From NCBI GenBank assembly GCA_013076295.1, contig RQOL01000441.1, positions 1 to 64,000 on the forward strand: DNA of 64,000 nucleotides, in the 5' to 3' direction. Shown in pieces: positions 46,001 to 60,200 of this stretch. The DNA is from Sanderia malayensis. Lineage: Eukaryota; Cnidaria; Scyphozoa; Semaeostomeae; Pelagiidae. The translations under genes were made by a program, and so were the position numbers. Position 1 is the first letter of the stretch. The number at the start of each line of letters is the position of its first letter. The notes under the pieces are model-generated. The model worked only from the letters and a program-made list of their open reading frames with translations, had not been told where the DNA came from and made no database searches.

Positions 46001-49000
46001 ATCATGCAAAAATTGTGGGAATGGATCTTAATTTTCATTAGTGTAAGTTGCGGAATAAGTAAATTTTTATTGGTATAAATTGTGTGAATGAGTGTTATCT
46101 TTTATTAGTGTAAATTGTGGGAATGAATGTTAATATTACTGAAAAAAGTAACTAAAAGTCTATAACAATTTTTTTCGACTGAATTGACGTGGAATCATGC
46201 GCAAATTGTGGGAATGAATCTAAGTAAATTAGGGAATGAATATTAATATAACTGACAAAAGTAACTAAAAGTGAATAACAATTTGTTTCCGCTGAATTGA
46301 CGTGGAATCATGCCCAAATTGTGGGGAATGAATCCCAATTTTGATTAGTGCAAGTTGCGGGAATAAAAGTTAATTTTTATTAGTGTAAATTGAGGGAATG
46401 AGTGTTATCTTTTTTAGTGTAAATTGTGGGAATGAGTGTTATCTTTTATTAGTGTAAATTGCAGGAATGAATGTTAATATTACAGAAAAAAGTAACTAAA
46501 TGTCTATAACAATTTTTTTTCACTGAAATGAGGGGAATCATGGGCAAATTGTGGGAATGAATGTTAATTTTGATTAGTGTAAGTGGCGGGAATAAAAGTT
46601 AACTTTTAATGATGTAATTTGTGGGAATGAAAGTTAGTTTTTATTAGTGTAAATTGTGGGAATGAATCTTAAAATTACTGAAAAAAGTAGCTAAAAGTGT
46701 ATCACAATTTGTTCTCGCTGAACTTTCGTGGAATCATCCACAAACTGTAGGAATGAATCTTAACTTTCATTAGTGTAAGTTGCGGGAATAAAAGTTATTT
46801 TTTATGGGTGTAAATTGTGGGAATGAGTGTTATATTTATTAGTGTAAATTGTGGGAATGATTGTTAATATTACTGAAAAATGTAATTGAAAGTGTATAAC
46901 AATTTGCTTTCACTCAATTGACGTGGAATCATGCAAAAATTGTGGGAATGGATCTTAGTTTTCATTAGTGTAAGTTGCGGAATAAGTAAATTTTTATTGG
47001 TATAAAATTGTGTGAATGAGTGTTATCTTTTATTAGTGTAAATTGTGGGAATGAATCCTAATTTTGATTAGTGCAAGTTGCGGGAATAAAAGTTAATTTT
47101 TATTGGCGTAAATTGTGGGAATGAGTGTTATCTTTTTTAGTGTAAATTGTGGGAATGAGTGTTATTTTCTATTAGTGTAAATTGCAGGAATGAATGTTAA
47201 TATTACAGAAAAAAGTAACTAAATGTCTATAACAATTTTTTTTTCACTGAAATGAGGGGGAATCATGGGCAAATTGTGGGAATGAATGTTAATTTTGATT
47301 AGTGTAAGTGGCGGGATTAAAAGTTAACTTTTAATGATGTAATTTGTGGAATGAAAGTTAGTTTTTATTAGTGTAAATTGTGGGAATGAATGCTAAAATT
47401 ACTGAAAAAAGTAGCTAAAAGTGTATCACAATTTGTTCTCGCTGAACTTTCGTGGAATCATCCACAAACTGTAGGAATGAATCTTAACTTTGATTAGTGT
47501 AATTTGCGGGAATAAAAGTTAATTTTTATTGGTATAAATTGTGGGAACGAGTGTTATCTTTTATTAGTGTAAATTGTGGGAATGAATGCTAATATTACTG
47601 AACAAAGTAACTAAAAATGGATAACAATTTCTTTTCGCTGAATTGACATGGAATCATGCGCAACTTGTGGAATGAATGCTAATTTTGATAAGTGTAAGTT
47701 GCGGAAAAAAAGTTAATTTTTATTGGTATAAATTGTGTGAATGAGTGTTATCTTTTATTAGTGTAAATTGTGGGAATGAATGTTAATATTACTGAAAAAA
47801 GTAACTAAAAGTCTATAACAATTTTTTTTACTGAACTGACGGGGAATCATGGGCAAATTGTGGGAATGAATGTTAATTTTGATTAGTGTAAGTTGCGGGA
47901 ATAAAAGTTAAATTTTAATGGTGTAATTTGTGGAATGAAAGTTAGTTTTTATTAGTGTAAATTGTGGGAATGAATGTTAAAATTACTGAAAAAAGTAGCT
48001 AAAAGTGTATCACAATTTGTTCTCGCTGAACTTTCGTGGAATCATCCACAAACTGTAGGAATGAATCTTAACTTTGATTAGTGTAAGTTGCGGGAATAAA
48101 AGTTATTTTTTATTGGTGTAAATTGTGGGAATGAGTGTTATATTTTATTAGTGTAAATTGTGGGAATGATTGTTAATATTACTGAAAAAAGTAATTGAAA
48201 GTGTATAACAATTTGCTTTCACTCAATTCACGTGGAATCATGCAAAAATTGTGGAAATGGATCTTAATTTTCATTTGTGTAAGTTGCGGAATAAAAGTTA
48301 ATTTTTATTGGTGTAAATTGTGGGAAATAGTGCTATCTTTTATTAGTGTAAATTGTGGGAATGAATGTTAATATTACTGAAAAAAGTAACTAAAAGTGTA
48401 TAACAATTTGCTTTCACTGAATTGACGTGGCATCATGCGCAAATTGTGGGAATGAATCTTTATTTTGATGAGTGTAAGTTGCGGGAATAAAAGTTAATTT
48501 TTATTGGTGAAACTTGTGGGAATGAGTGTTATCATTTATTAGTGTAAATTGTGGGAAGGAATGTTAATAATACTGAACAAAGTAACCATAAATGTATAAC
48601 AAATTGTTTTCGCTGAATTGACGTGGAATCATGCGCAAATTGTGGGAATGAATGTTAATCCTGATTAGTGTAAGTTGCGGATATAAAAGTTAATTTTTAT
48701 TGTTGTATATTGTGGGAATGACTGTTATCTTTTATTAGTGTAAATTGTGGGAATGAATGTAATTGTTACTGAAAGAAGTAACTAAAAATGTATAACAATT
48801 TGATTTCGCAGAATTATCGTGGAACCATGCGCAAAATGTCTGAATGAATGTTAATTTTGATAAGTGTAAGTTGCGGGAATGAAAGTTAATTTTGACTCGT
48901 GTAAATTGTGGGAATGAGTGTTATCAATTTTTAGTGTAAATTGTGGGAATGAATGTTAATAGTACTGAAGAAAGTAACTAAAAGTGTAAAACAATTTGTT

Positions 49001-52000
49001 TTCGCTGAATTGACGTGGAATCATGCGCAATTTGTGGGAATGAATGTCAATTTTCATTAGTGTAAGTTTTGAGAATAAAAGTAAACTTTTTGGGTGTAAA
49101 TTGTGGGAATGAGTGTTATTTTTTATTAGTGTAAATTGTAGGAATGAATATTAATATTACTGAAAAAAGTAACTAAAAGTCCAGAACAATTTGTTTTCTC
49201 TGAATTGACGTGAAACCACGCGCAACTTGTGGGAATGAATGTTAATTTTGATTAGTGTAAGTTGCGCGAATAAAAGTTAATTTTTATTTGTGTTAATTGT
49301 GGGAACGAGTGTTATATTTTATTAGTGTAAATTGTGGGAATGAATGTTAATATTACTGAAAAAAGTAACTAAAAGTGTATAACAATTTGTTCCCGCTGAT
49401 TTGACGTGGAATCATGCGCAAGTTGTGGGAATGAATGTTAATTTTGATTAGTGTAAGTTGCGGGAATAAAAGTTAAATATTGTTGGCATAAAATGTGTGA
49501 ATGAGTGTTATCTTTTGTTAGTGTAAATTGTGGGAATGAATGTTAATTTTGATTAGTGTAAGTTGCGGGAATAAAAGTTAACTTTTAATGATGTAATTTG
49601 TGGGAATGAAAGTTAGTTTTTATTAGTGTAAATTGTGGGAATGAATCTTAAAATTACTGAAAAAAGTAGCTAAAAGTGTATCACAATTTGTTCTCGCTGA
49701 ACTTTCGTGGAATCATCCGCAAACTGTAGGAATGAATCTTAACTTTGATTAGTGTAAGTTGCGGGAATAAAAGTTATTTTTTATGGGTGTAAATTGTGGG
49801 AATGAGTGTTATATTTTATTAGTGTAAATTGTGGGAATGATTGTTAATATTACTGAAAAAAGTAATTAAAAGTGTATAACAATTTGCTTTCACTCAATTG
49901 ACGTGGAATCATGCAAAAATTGTGGGAATGGATCTTAATTTTCATTAGTGTAAGTTGCGGAATAAGTAAATTTTTATTGGTATAAATTGTGTGAATGAGT
50001 GTTATCTTTTATTAGTTTAAATTGTGGGAATGAATGTTAATATTACTGAAAAAAGTAACTAAAAGTCTATAACAATTTTTTTTTACTGAACTGACGGGGA
50101 ATCATGGGCAAATTGTGGGAATGAATGTTAATTTTGATTAGTGTAAGTTGCGGGAATAAAAGTTAAATTTTAATGGTGTAATTTGTGGGAATGAAAGTTA
50201 GTTTTTATTAGTGTAAATTGTGGGAATGAATGTTAAAATTACTGAAAAAAGTAGCTAAAAGTGTATCACAATTTGTTCTCGCTGAACTTTCGTGGAATCA
50301 TCCACAAACTGTAGGAATGAATCTTAACTTTGATTAGTGTAAGTTGCGGGAATAAAAGTTATTTTTTATTGGTGTAAATTGTGGGAATGAGTGTTATATT
50401 TTATTAGTGTAAATTGTGGGAATGATTGTTAATATTACTGAAAAAAGTAATTAAAAGTGTATAACAATTTGCTTTCACTCAATTCACGTGGAATCATGCA
50501 AAAATTGTGGAAATGGATCTTAATTTTCATTTGTGTAAGTTGCGGAATAAAAGTTAATTTTTATTGGTGTAAATTGTGGGAAATAGTGCTATCTTTTATT
50601 AGTGTAAATTGTGGGAATGAATGTTAATATTACTGAAAAAAGTAACTAAAAGTGTATAACAATTTGCTTTCACTGAATTGACGTGGCATCATGCGCAAAT
50701 TGTGGGAATGAATCTTTATTTTGATGAGTGTAAGTTGCGGGAATAAAAGTTAATTTTTATTAGTGTAAATTGTGGGAATGAGTGTTATCTTTTTTTAGTG
50801 TAAATTGTGGGAATGAGTGTTATCTTTTATTAGTGTAAATTGCAGGAATGAATGTTAATATTACAGAAAAAAGTAACTAAATGTCTATAACAATTTTTTT
50901 TCACTGAAATGAGGGGGAATCATGGGCAAATTGTGGGAATGAATGTTAATTTTGATTAGGGTAAGTGGCGGGAATAAAAGTTAACTTTTAATGATGTAAT
51001 TTGTGGGAATGAAAGTTAGTTTTTATTAGTGTAAATTTGGGGAATGAATGTTAAAATTACTGAAAAAAGTAGCTAAAAGTGTATCACAATTTGTTCTCGC
51101 TGAACTTTCGTGGAATCATCCACAAACTGTAGGAATGAATCTTAACTTTGATTAGTGTAAGTTGCGGGAATAAAAGTTAATTTTTATTGGTATAAATTGT
51201 GGGAACGAGTGTTATCTTTTATTAGTGTAAATTGTGGGAATGAATGCTAATATTACTGAACAAAGTAACTAAAAATGGATAACAATTTGTTTTCGCTGAA
51301 TTGACGTGGAATCATGCGCAACTTGTGGAAATGAATGCTAATTTTGATTAGTTTAAGTTACGAAAATAAAAGTTAATTTTCTTTGGGTGCAAATTGTGGG
51401 AATGAGTGTTATCTTTTATTACTGTAAATTGTGCGAATAAATGCTAATATTACTGAACAAAGTAACTAAAGATGGATAACAATTTTTTTTCCCTGAATTG
51501 ACATGGAATCATGCGCAACTTGTGGGAATGAATGCTAATTTTGATAAGTGTAAGTTGCGGAAAAAAAGTTAATTTTTATTGGTATAAATTGTGTGAATGA
51601 GTGTTATCTTTTATTAGTGTAAATTGTGGGAATGAATGTTAATATTACTGAAAAAAGTAACTAAAAGTCTATAACAATTTTTTTTCACTGAACTGACGGG
51701 GAATCATGGGCAAATTGTGGGAATGAATGTTAATTTTGATTAGTGTAAGTTGCGGGAATAAAAGTTAACTTTTAATGATGTAATTTGTGGGAATGAAAGT
51801 TAGTTTATATTAGTGTAAATTGTGGGAATGAATGTTAAAATTACTGAAAAAAGTAGCTAAAAGTGTATCACAATTTGTTCTCGCTGAACTTTCGTGGAAT
51901 CATCCACAAACTGTAGGAATGAATCTTAACTTTGATTAGTGTAAGTTGCGGGAATAAAAGTTATTTTTTATTGGTGTAAATTGTGGGAATGAGTGTTATA

Positions 52001-55000
52001 TTTTATTAGTGTAAATTGTGGGAATGATTGTTAATATTACTGAAAAAAGTAATTAAAAGTGTATAACAATTTGCTTTCACTCACTTCACGTGGAATCATG
52101 CAAAAATTGGGGGAATGGATCTTAATTTTCATTAGTGTAAGTTGCGGAATAAGTAAATTTTTATTGGTATAAATTGTGTGAATGAGTGTTATCTTTTATT
52201 AGTGTAAATTGTGGGAATGAATGCTAATATTACTGAACAAAGTAACTAAAAATGGATAACAATTTGTTTTCGCTGAATTGACGTGGAATCATGCGCAACT
52301 TGTGGAAATGAATGCTAATTTTGATTAGTTTAAGTTACGAAAATAAAAGTTAATTTTCTTTGGGTGCAAATTGTGGGAATGAGTGTTATCTTTTATTACT
52401 GTAAATTGTGCGAATAAATGCTAATATTACTGAACAAAGTAACTAAAGATGGATAACAATTTCTTTTCGCTGAATTGACATGGAATCATGCGCAACTTGT
52501 GGGAATGAATGCTAATTTTGATAAGTGTAAGTTGCGGAAAAAAAGTTAATTTTTATTGGTATAAATTGTGTGAATGAGTGTTATCTTTTATTAGTGTAAA
52601 TTGTGGGAATGAATGTTAATATTACTGAAAAAAGTAACTAAAAGTCTATAACAATTTTTTTTCACTGAACTGACGGGGAATCATGGGCAAATTGTTGGAA
52701 TGAATGTTAATTTTGATTAGTGTAAGTTGCGGGAATAAAAGTTAACTTTTAATGATGTAATTTGTGGGAATGAAAGTTAGTTTATATTAGTGTAAATTGT
52801 GGGAATGAATGTTAAAATTACTGAAAAAAGTAGCTAAAAGTGTATCACAATTTGTTCTCGCTGAACTTTCGTGGAATCATCCACAAACTGTAGGAATGAA
52901 TCTTAACTTTGATTAGTGTAAGTTGCGGGAATAAAAGTTATTTTTTATTGGTGTAAATTGTGGGAATGAGTGTTATATTTTATTAGTGTAAATTGTGGGA
53001 ATGATTGTTAATATTACTGAAAAAAGTAATTAAAAGTGTATAACAATTTGCTTTCACTCAATTCACGTGGAATCATGCAAAAATTGTGGAAATGGATCTT
53101 AATTTTCATTTGTGTAAGTTGCGGAATAAAAGTTAATTTTTATTGGTGTAAATTGTGGGAAATAGTGCTATCTTTTATTAGTGTAAATTGTGGGAATGAA
53201 TGTTAATATTACTGAAAAAAGTAACTAAAAGTGTATAACAATTTGCTTTCACTGAATTGACGTGGCATCATGCGCAAATTGTGGGAATGAATGTTAATTT
53301 TGATGAGTGTAAGTTGCGGGAATAAAAGTTAAATTTTAATGGTGTAAATTGTGGGAATGAGTGTTATCTTTTATTAGTGTAAATTGTGGGAATGAATGCT
53401 AATATTACTGAACAAAGTAACTAAAAATGGATAACAATTTGTTTTCGCTGAATTGACGTGGAATCATGCGCAACTTGTGGAAATGAATGCTAATTTTGAT
53501 TAGTTTAAGTTACGAAAATAAAAGTTAATTTTCTTTGGGTGCAAATTGTGGGAATGAGTGTTATCTTTTATTACTGTAAATTGTGCGAATAAATGCTAAT
53601 ATTACTGAACAAAGTAACTAAAGATGGATAACAATTTTTTTTCCCTGAATTGACATGGAATCATGCGCAACTTGTGGGAATGAATGCTAATTTTGATAAG
53701 TGTAAGTTGCGGAAAAAAAGTTAATTTTTATTGGTATAAATTGTGTGAATGAGTGTTATCTTTTATTAGTGTAAATTGTGGGAATGAATGTTAATATTAC
53801 TGAAAAAAGTAACTAAAAGTCTATAACAATTTTTTTTCACTGAACTGACGGGGAATCATGGGCAAATTGTGGGAATGAATGTTAATTTTGATTAGTGTAA
53901 GTTGCGGGAATAAAAGTTAACTTTTAATGATGTAATTTGTGGGAATGAAAGTTAGTTTATATTAGTGTAAATTGTGGGAATGAATGTTAAAATTACTGAA
54001 AAAAGTAGCTAAAAGTGTATCACAATTTGTTCTCGCTGAACTTTCGTGGAATCATCCACAAACTGTAGGAATGAATCTTAACTTTGATTAGTGTAAGTTG
54101 CGGGAATAAAAGTTATTTTTTATTGGTGTAAATTGTGGGAATGAGTGTTATATTTTATTAGTGTAAATTGTGGGAATGATTGTTAATATTACTGAAAAAA
54201 GTAATTAAAAGTGTATAACAATTTGCTTTCACTCACTTCACGTGGAATCATGCAAAAATTGGGGGAATGGATCTTAATTTTCATTAGTGTAAGTTGCGGA
54301 ATAAGTAAATTTTTATTGGTATAAATTGTGTGAATGAGTGTTATCTTTTATTAGTGTAAATTGTGGGAATGAATGCTAATATTACTGAACAAAGTAACTA
54401 AAAATGGATAACAATTTGTTTTCGCTGAATTGACGTGGAATCATGCGCAACTTGTGGAAATGAATGCTAATTTTGATTAGTTTAAGTTACGAAAATAAAA
54501 GTTAATTTTCTTTGGCTGCAAATTGTGGGAATGAGTGTTATCTTTTATTACTGTAAATTGTGCGAATAAATGCTAATATTACTGAACAAAGTAACTAAAG
54601 ATGGATAACAATTTCTTTTCGCTGAATTGACATGGAATCATGCGCAACTTGTGGGAATGAATGCTAATTTTGATAAGTGTAAGTTGCGGAAAAAAAGTTA
54701 ATTTTTATTGGTATAAATTGTGTGAATGAGTGTTATCTTTTATTAGTGTAAATTGTGGGAATGAATGTTAATATTACTGAAAAAAGTAACTAAAAGTCTA
54801 TAACAATTTTTTTTCACTGAACTGACGGGGAATCATGGGCAAATTGTTGGAATGAATGTTAATTTTGATTAGTGTAAGTTGCGGGAATAAAAGTTAACTT
54901 TTAATGATGTAATTTGTGGGAATGAAAGTTAGTTTATATTAGTGTAAATTGTGGGAATGAATGTTAAAATTACTGAAAAAAGTAGCTAAAAGTGTATCAC

Positions 55001-57227
55001 AATTTGTTCTCGCTGAACTTTCGTGGAATCATCCACAAACTGTAGGAATGAATCTTAACTTTGATTAGTGTAAGTTGCGGGAATAAAAGTTATTTTTTAT
55101 TGGTGTAAATTGTGGGAATGAGTGTTATATTTTATTAGTGTAAATTGTGGGAATGATTGTTAATATTACTGAAAAAAGTAATTAAAAGTGTATAACAATT
55201 TGCTTTCACTCAATTCACGTGGAATCATGCAAAAATTGTGGAAATGGATCTTAATTTTCATTTGTGTAAGTTGCGGAATAAAAGTTAATTTTTATTGGTG
55301 TAAATTGTGGGAAATAGTGCTATCTTTATTAGTGTAAATTGTGGGAATGAATGTTAATATTACTGAAAAAAGTAACTAAAAGTGTATAACAATTTGCTTT
55401 CACTGAATTGACGTGGCATCATGCGCAAATTGTGGGAATGAATGTTAATTTTGATGAGTGTAAGTTGCGGGAATAAAAGTTAAATATTGTTGGCGTAAAA
55501 TGTGTGAATGAGTGTTATCTTTTGTTAGTGTAAATTGTGGGAATGAATGTTAATTTTGATTAGTGTAAGTTGCGGGAATAAAAGTTAATTTTTATTTGTG
55601 TTAATTGTGGGAACGAGTGTTATATTTTATTAGTGTAAATTGTGGGAATGAATGTTAATATTACTGAAAAAAGTAACTAAAAGTGTATAACAATTTGTTC
55701 CCGCTGATTTGACGTGGAATCATGCGCAAGTTGTGGGAATGAATGTTAATTTTGATTAGTGTAAGTTGCGGGAATAAAAGTTAAATATTGTTGGCGTAAA
55801 ATGTGTGAATGAGTGTTATCTTTTGTTAGTGTAAATTGTGGGAATGAATGTTAATTTTGATTAGTGTAAGTTGCGGGAATAAAAGTTAACTTTTAATGAT
55901 GTAATTTGTGGGAATGAAAGTTAGTTTTTATTAGTGTAAATTGTGGGAATGAATCTTAAAATTACTGAAAAAAGTAGCTAAAAGTGTATCACAATTTGTT
56001 CTCGCTGAACTTTCGTGGAATCATCCACAAACTGTAGGAATGAATCTTAACTTTGATTAGTGTAAGTTGCGGGAATAAAAGTTATTTTTTATGGGTGTAA
56101 ATTGTGGGAATGAGTGTTATATTTTATTAGTGTAAATTGTGGGAATGATTGTTAATATTACTGAAAAAAGTAATTAAAAGTGTATAACAATTTGCTTTCA
56201 CTCAAATGACGTGGAATCATGCAAAAATTGTGGGAATGGATCTTAATTTTCATTAGTGTAAGTTGCGGAATAAGTAAATTTTTATTGGTATAAATTGTGT
56301 GAATGAGTGTTATCTTTTATTAGTTTAAATTGTGGGAATGAATGTTAATATTACTGAAAAAAGTAACTAAAAGTCTATAACAATTTCTTTTCGCTGAATT
56401 GACGTGGAATCATGCCCAAATTGTGGGAATGAATCCTAATTTTGATTAGTGCAAGTTGCGGGAATAAAAGTTAATTTTTATTAGTGTAAATTGTGGGAAT
56501 GAGTGTTATCTTTTTTTAGTGTAAATTGTGGGAATGAGTGTTATCTTTTATTACTGTAAATTGTGCGAATAAATGCTAATATTACTGAACAAAGTAACTA
56601 AAGATGGATAACAATTTCTTTTCGCTGAATTGACATGGAATCATGCGCAACTTGTGGGAATGAATGCTAATTTTGATAAGTGCAAGTTGCGGAAAAAAAG
56701 TTAATTTTTATTGGTATAAATTGTGTGAATGAGTGTTATCTTTTATTAGTGTAAATTGTGGGAATGAATATTAATATTACTGAAAAAAGTAACTAAAAGT
56801 CTATAACAATTTTTTTTCACTGAACTGACGGGGAATCATGGGCAAATTGTTGGAATGAATGTTAATTTTGATTAGTGTAAGTTGCGGGAATAAAAGTTAA
56901 CTTTTAATGATGTAATTTGTGGGAATGAAAGTTAGTTTATATTAGTGTAAATTGTGGGAATGAATGTTAAAATTACTGATAAAAGTAGCTAAAAGTGTAT
57001 CACAATTTGTTCTCGCTGAACTTTCGTGGAATCATCCACAAACTGTAGGAATGAATCTTAACTTTGATTAGTGTAAGTTGCGGGAATAAAAGTTATTTTT
57101 TATTGGTGTAAATTGTGGGAATGAGTGTTATATTTTATTAGTGTAAATTGTGGGAATGATTGTTAATATTACTGAAAAAAGTAATTAAAAGTGTATAACA
57201 ATTTGCTTTCACTCACTTCACGTGGAA
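46001..57227. repeat. Satellite 11.2-kb macro-repeat, copy 2
   Basis: Follows copy 1 landmark by landmark, including the inner units at 51319, 52296, 53471 and 54448. Its first 2 kb (to about 47.95 kb) carries single-base homopolymer differences absent from copies 1 and 3; beyond that, differences from copy 1 at matching sites are rare. Confidence 0.92.
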
Positions 57228-60200
57228 TCATGCAAAAATTGTGGGAATGGATCTTAATTTTCATTAGTGTAAGTTGCGGAATAAGTAAATTTTTATTGGT
57301 ATAAATTGTGTGAATGAGTGTTATCTTTTATTAGTGTAAATTGTGGGAATGAATGTTAATATTACTGAAAAAAGTAACTAAAAGTCTATAACAATTTTTT
57401 TCGACTGAATTGACGTGGAATCATGCGCAAATTGTGGGAATGAATCTAAGTAAATTAGGGGAATGAATATTAATATAACTGACAAAAGTAACTAAAAGTG
57501 AATAACAATTTGTTTCCGCTGAATTGACGTGGAATCATGCCCAAATTGTGGGAATGAATCCCAATTTTGATTAGTGCAAGTTGCGGGAATAAAAGTTAAT
57601 TTTTATTAGTGTAAATTGAGGGAATGAGTGTTATCTTTTTTTAGTGTAAATTGTGGGAATGAGTGTTATCTTTTATTAGTGTAAATTGCAGGAATGAATG
57701 TTAATATTACAGAAAAAAGTAACTAAATGTCTATAACAATTTTTTTTCACTGAAATGAGGGGGAATCATGGGCAAATTGTGGGAATGAATGTTAATTTTG
57801 ATTAGTGTAAGTGGCGGGAATAAAAGTTAACTTTTAATGATGTAATTTGTGGGAATGAAAGTTAGTTTTTATTAGTGTAAATTGTGGGAATGAATCTTAA
57901 AATTACTGAAAAAAGTAGCTAAAAGTGTATCACAATTTGTTCTCGCTGAACTTTCGTGGAATCATCCACAAACTGTAGGAATGAATCTTAACTTTCATTA
58001 GTGTAAGTTGCGGGAATAAAAGTTATTTTTTATGGGTGTAAATTGTGGGAATGAGTGTTATATTTTATTAGTGTAAATTGTGGGAATGATTGTTAATATT
58101 ACTGAAAAATGTAATTGAAAGTGTATAACAATTTGCTTTCACTCAATTGACGTGGAATCATGCAAAAATTGTGGGAATGGATCTTAGTTTTCATTAGTGT
58201 AAGTTGCGGAATAAGTAAATTTTTATTGGTATAAATTGTGTGAATGAGTGTTATCTTTTATTAGTGTAAATTGTGGGAATGAATCCTAATTTTGATTAGT
58301 GCAAGTTGCGGGAATAAAAGTTAATTTTTATTGGCGTAAATTGTGGGAATGAGTGTTATCTTTTTTAGTGTAAATTGTGGGAATGAGTGTTATTTTCTAT
58401 TAGTGTAAATTGCAGGAATGAATGTTAATATTACAGAAAAAAGTAACTAAATGTCTATAACAATTTTTTTTCACTGAAATGAGGGGGAATCATGGGCAAA
58501 TTGTGGGAATGAATGTTAATTTTGATTAGTGTAAGTGGCGGGATTAAAAGTTAACTTTTAATGATGTAATTTGTGGGAATGAAAGTTAGTTTTTATTAGT
58601 GTAAATTGTGGGAATGAATGCTAAAATTACTGAAAAAAGTAGCTAAAAGTGTATCACAATTTGTTCTCGCTGAACTTTCGTGGAATCATCCACAAACTGT
58701 AGGAATGAATCTTAACTTTGATTAGTGTAATTTGCGGGAATAAAAGTTAATTTTTATTGGTATAAATTGTGGGAACGAGTGTTATCTTTTATTAGTGTAA
58801 ATTGTGGGAATGAATGCTAATATTACTGAACAAAGTAACTAAAAATGGATAACAATTTCTTTTCGCTGAATTGACATGGAATCATGCGCAACTTGTGGGA
58901 ATGAATGCTAATTTTGATAAGTGTAAGTTGCGGAAAAAAAGTTAATTTTTATTGGTATAAATTGTGTGAATGAGTGTTATCTTTTATTAGTGTAAATTGT
59001 GGGAATGAATGTTAATATTACTGAAAAAAGTAACTAAAAGTCTATAACAATTTTTTTTTACTGAACTGACGGGGAATCATGGGCAAATTGTGGGAATGAA
59101 TGTTAATTTTGATTAGTGTAAGTTGCGGGAATAAAAGTTAAATTTTAATGGTGTAATTTGTGGGAATGAAAGTTAGTTTTTATTAGTGTAAATTGTGGGA
59201 ATGAATGTTAAAATTACTGAAAAAAGTAGCTAAAAGTGTATCACAATTTGTTCTCGCTGAACTTTCGTGGAATCATCCACAAACTGTAGGAATGAATCTT
59301 AACTTTGATTAGTGTAAGTTGCGGGAATAAAAGTTATTTTTTATTGGTGTAAATTGTGGGAATGAGTGTTATATTTTATTAGTGTAAATTGTGGGAATGA
59401 TTGTTAATATTACTGAAAAAAGTAATTGAAAGTGTATAACAATTTGCTTTCACTCAATTCACGTGGAATCATGCAAAAATTGTGGAAATGGATCTTAATT
59501 TTCATTTGTGTAAGTTGCGGAATAAAAGTTAATTTTTATTGGTGTAAATTGTGGGAAATAGTGCTATCTTTTATTAGTGTAAATTGTGGGAATGAATGTT
59601 AATATTACTGAAAAAAGTAACTAAAAGTGTATAACAATTTGCTTTCACTGAATTGACGTGGCATCATGCGCAAATTGTGGGAATGAATCTTTATTTTGAT
59701 GAGTGTAAGTTGCGGGAATAAAAGTTAATTTTTATTGGTGAAACTTGTGGGAATGAGTGTTATCATTTATTAGTGTAAATTGTGGGAAGGAATGTTAATA
59801 ATACTGAACAAAGTAACCATAAATGTATAACAAATTGTTTTCGCTGAATTGACGTGGAATCATGCGCAAATTGTGGGAATGAATGTTAATCTTGATTAGT
59901 GTAAGTTGCGGATATAAAAGTTAATTTTTATTGTTGTATATTGTGGGAATGACTGTTATCTTTTATTAGTGTAAATTGTGGGAATGAATGTAATTGTTAC
60001 TGAAAGAAGTAACTAAAAATGTATAACAATTTGATTTCGCAGAATTATCGTGGAACCATGCGCAAAATGTCTGAATGAATGTTAATTTTGATAAGTGTAA
60101 GTTGCGGGAATGAAAGTTAATTTTGACTCGTGTAAATTGTGGGAATGAGTGTTATCAATTTTTAGTGTAAATTGTGGGAATGAATGTTAATAGTACTGAA

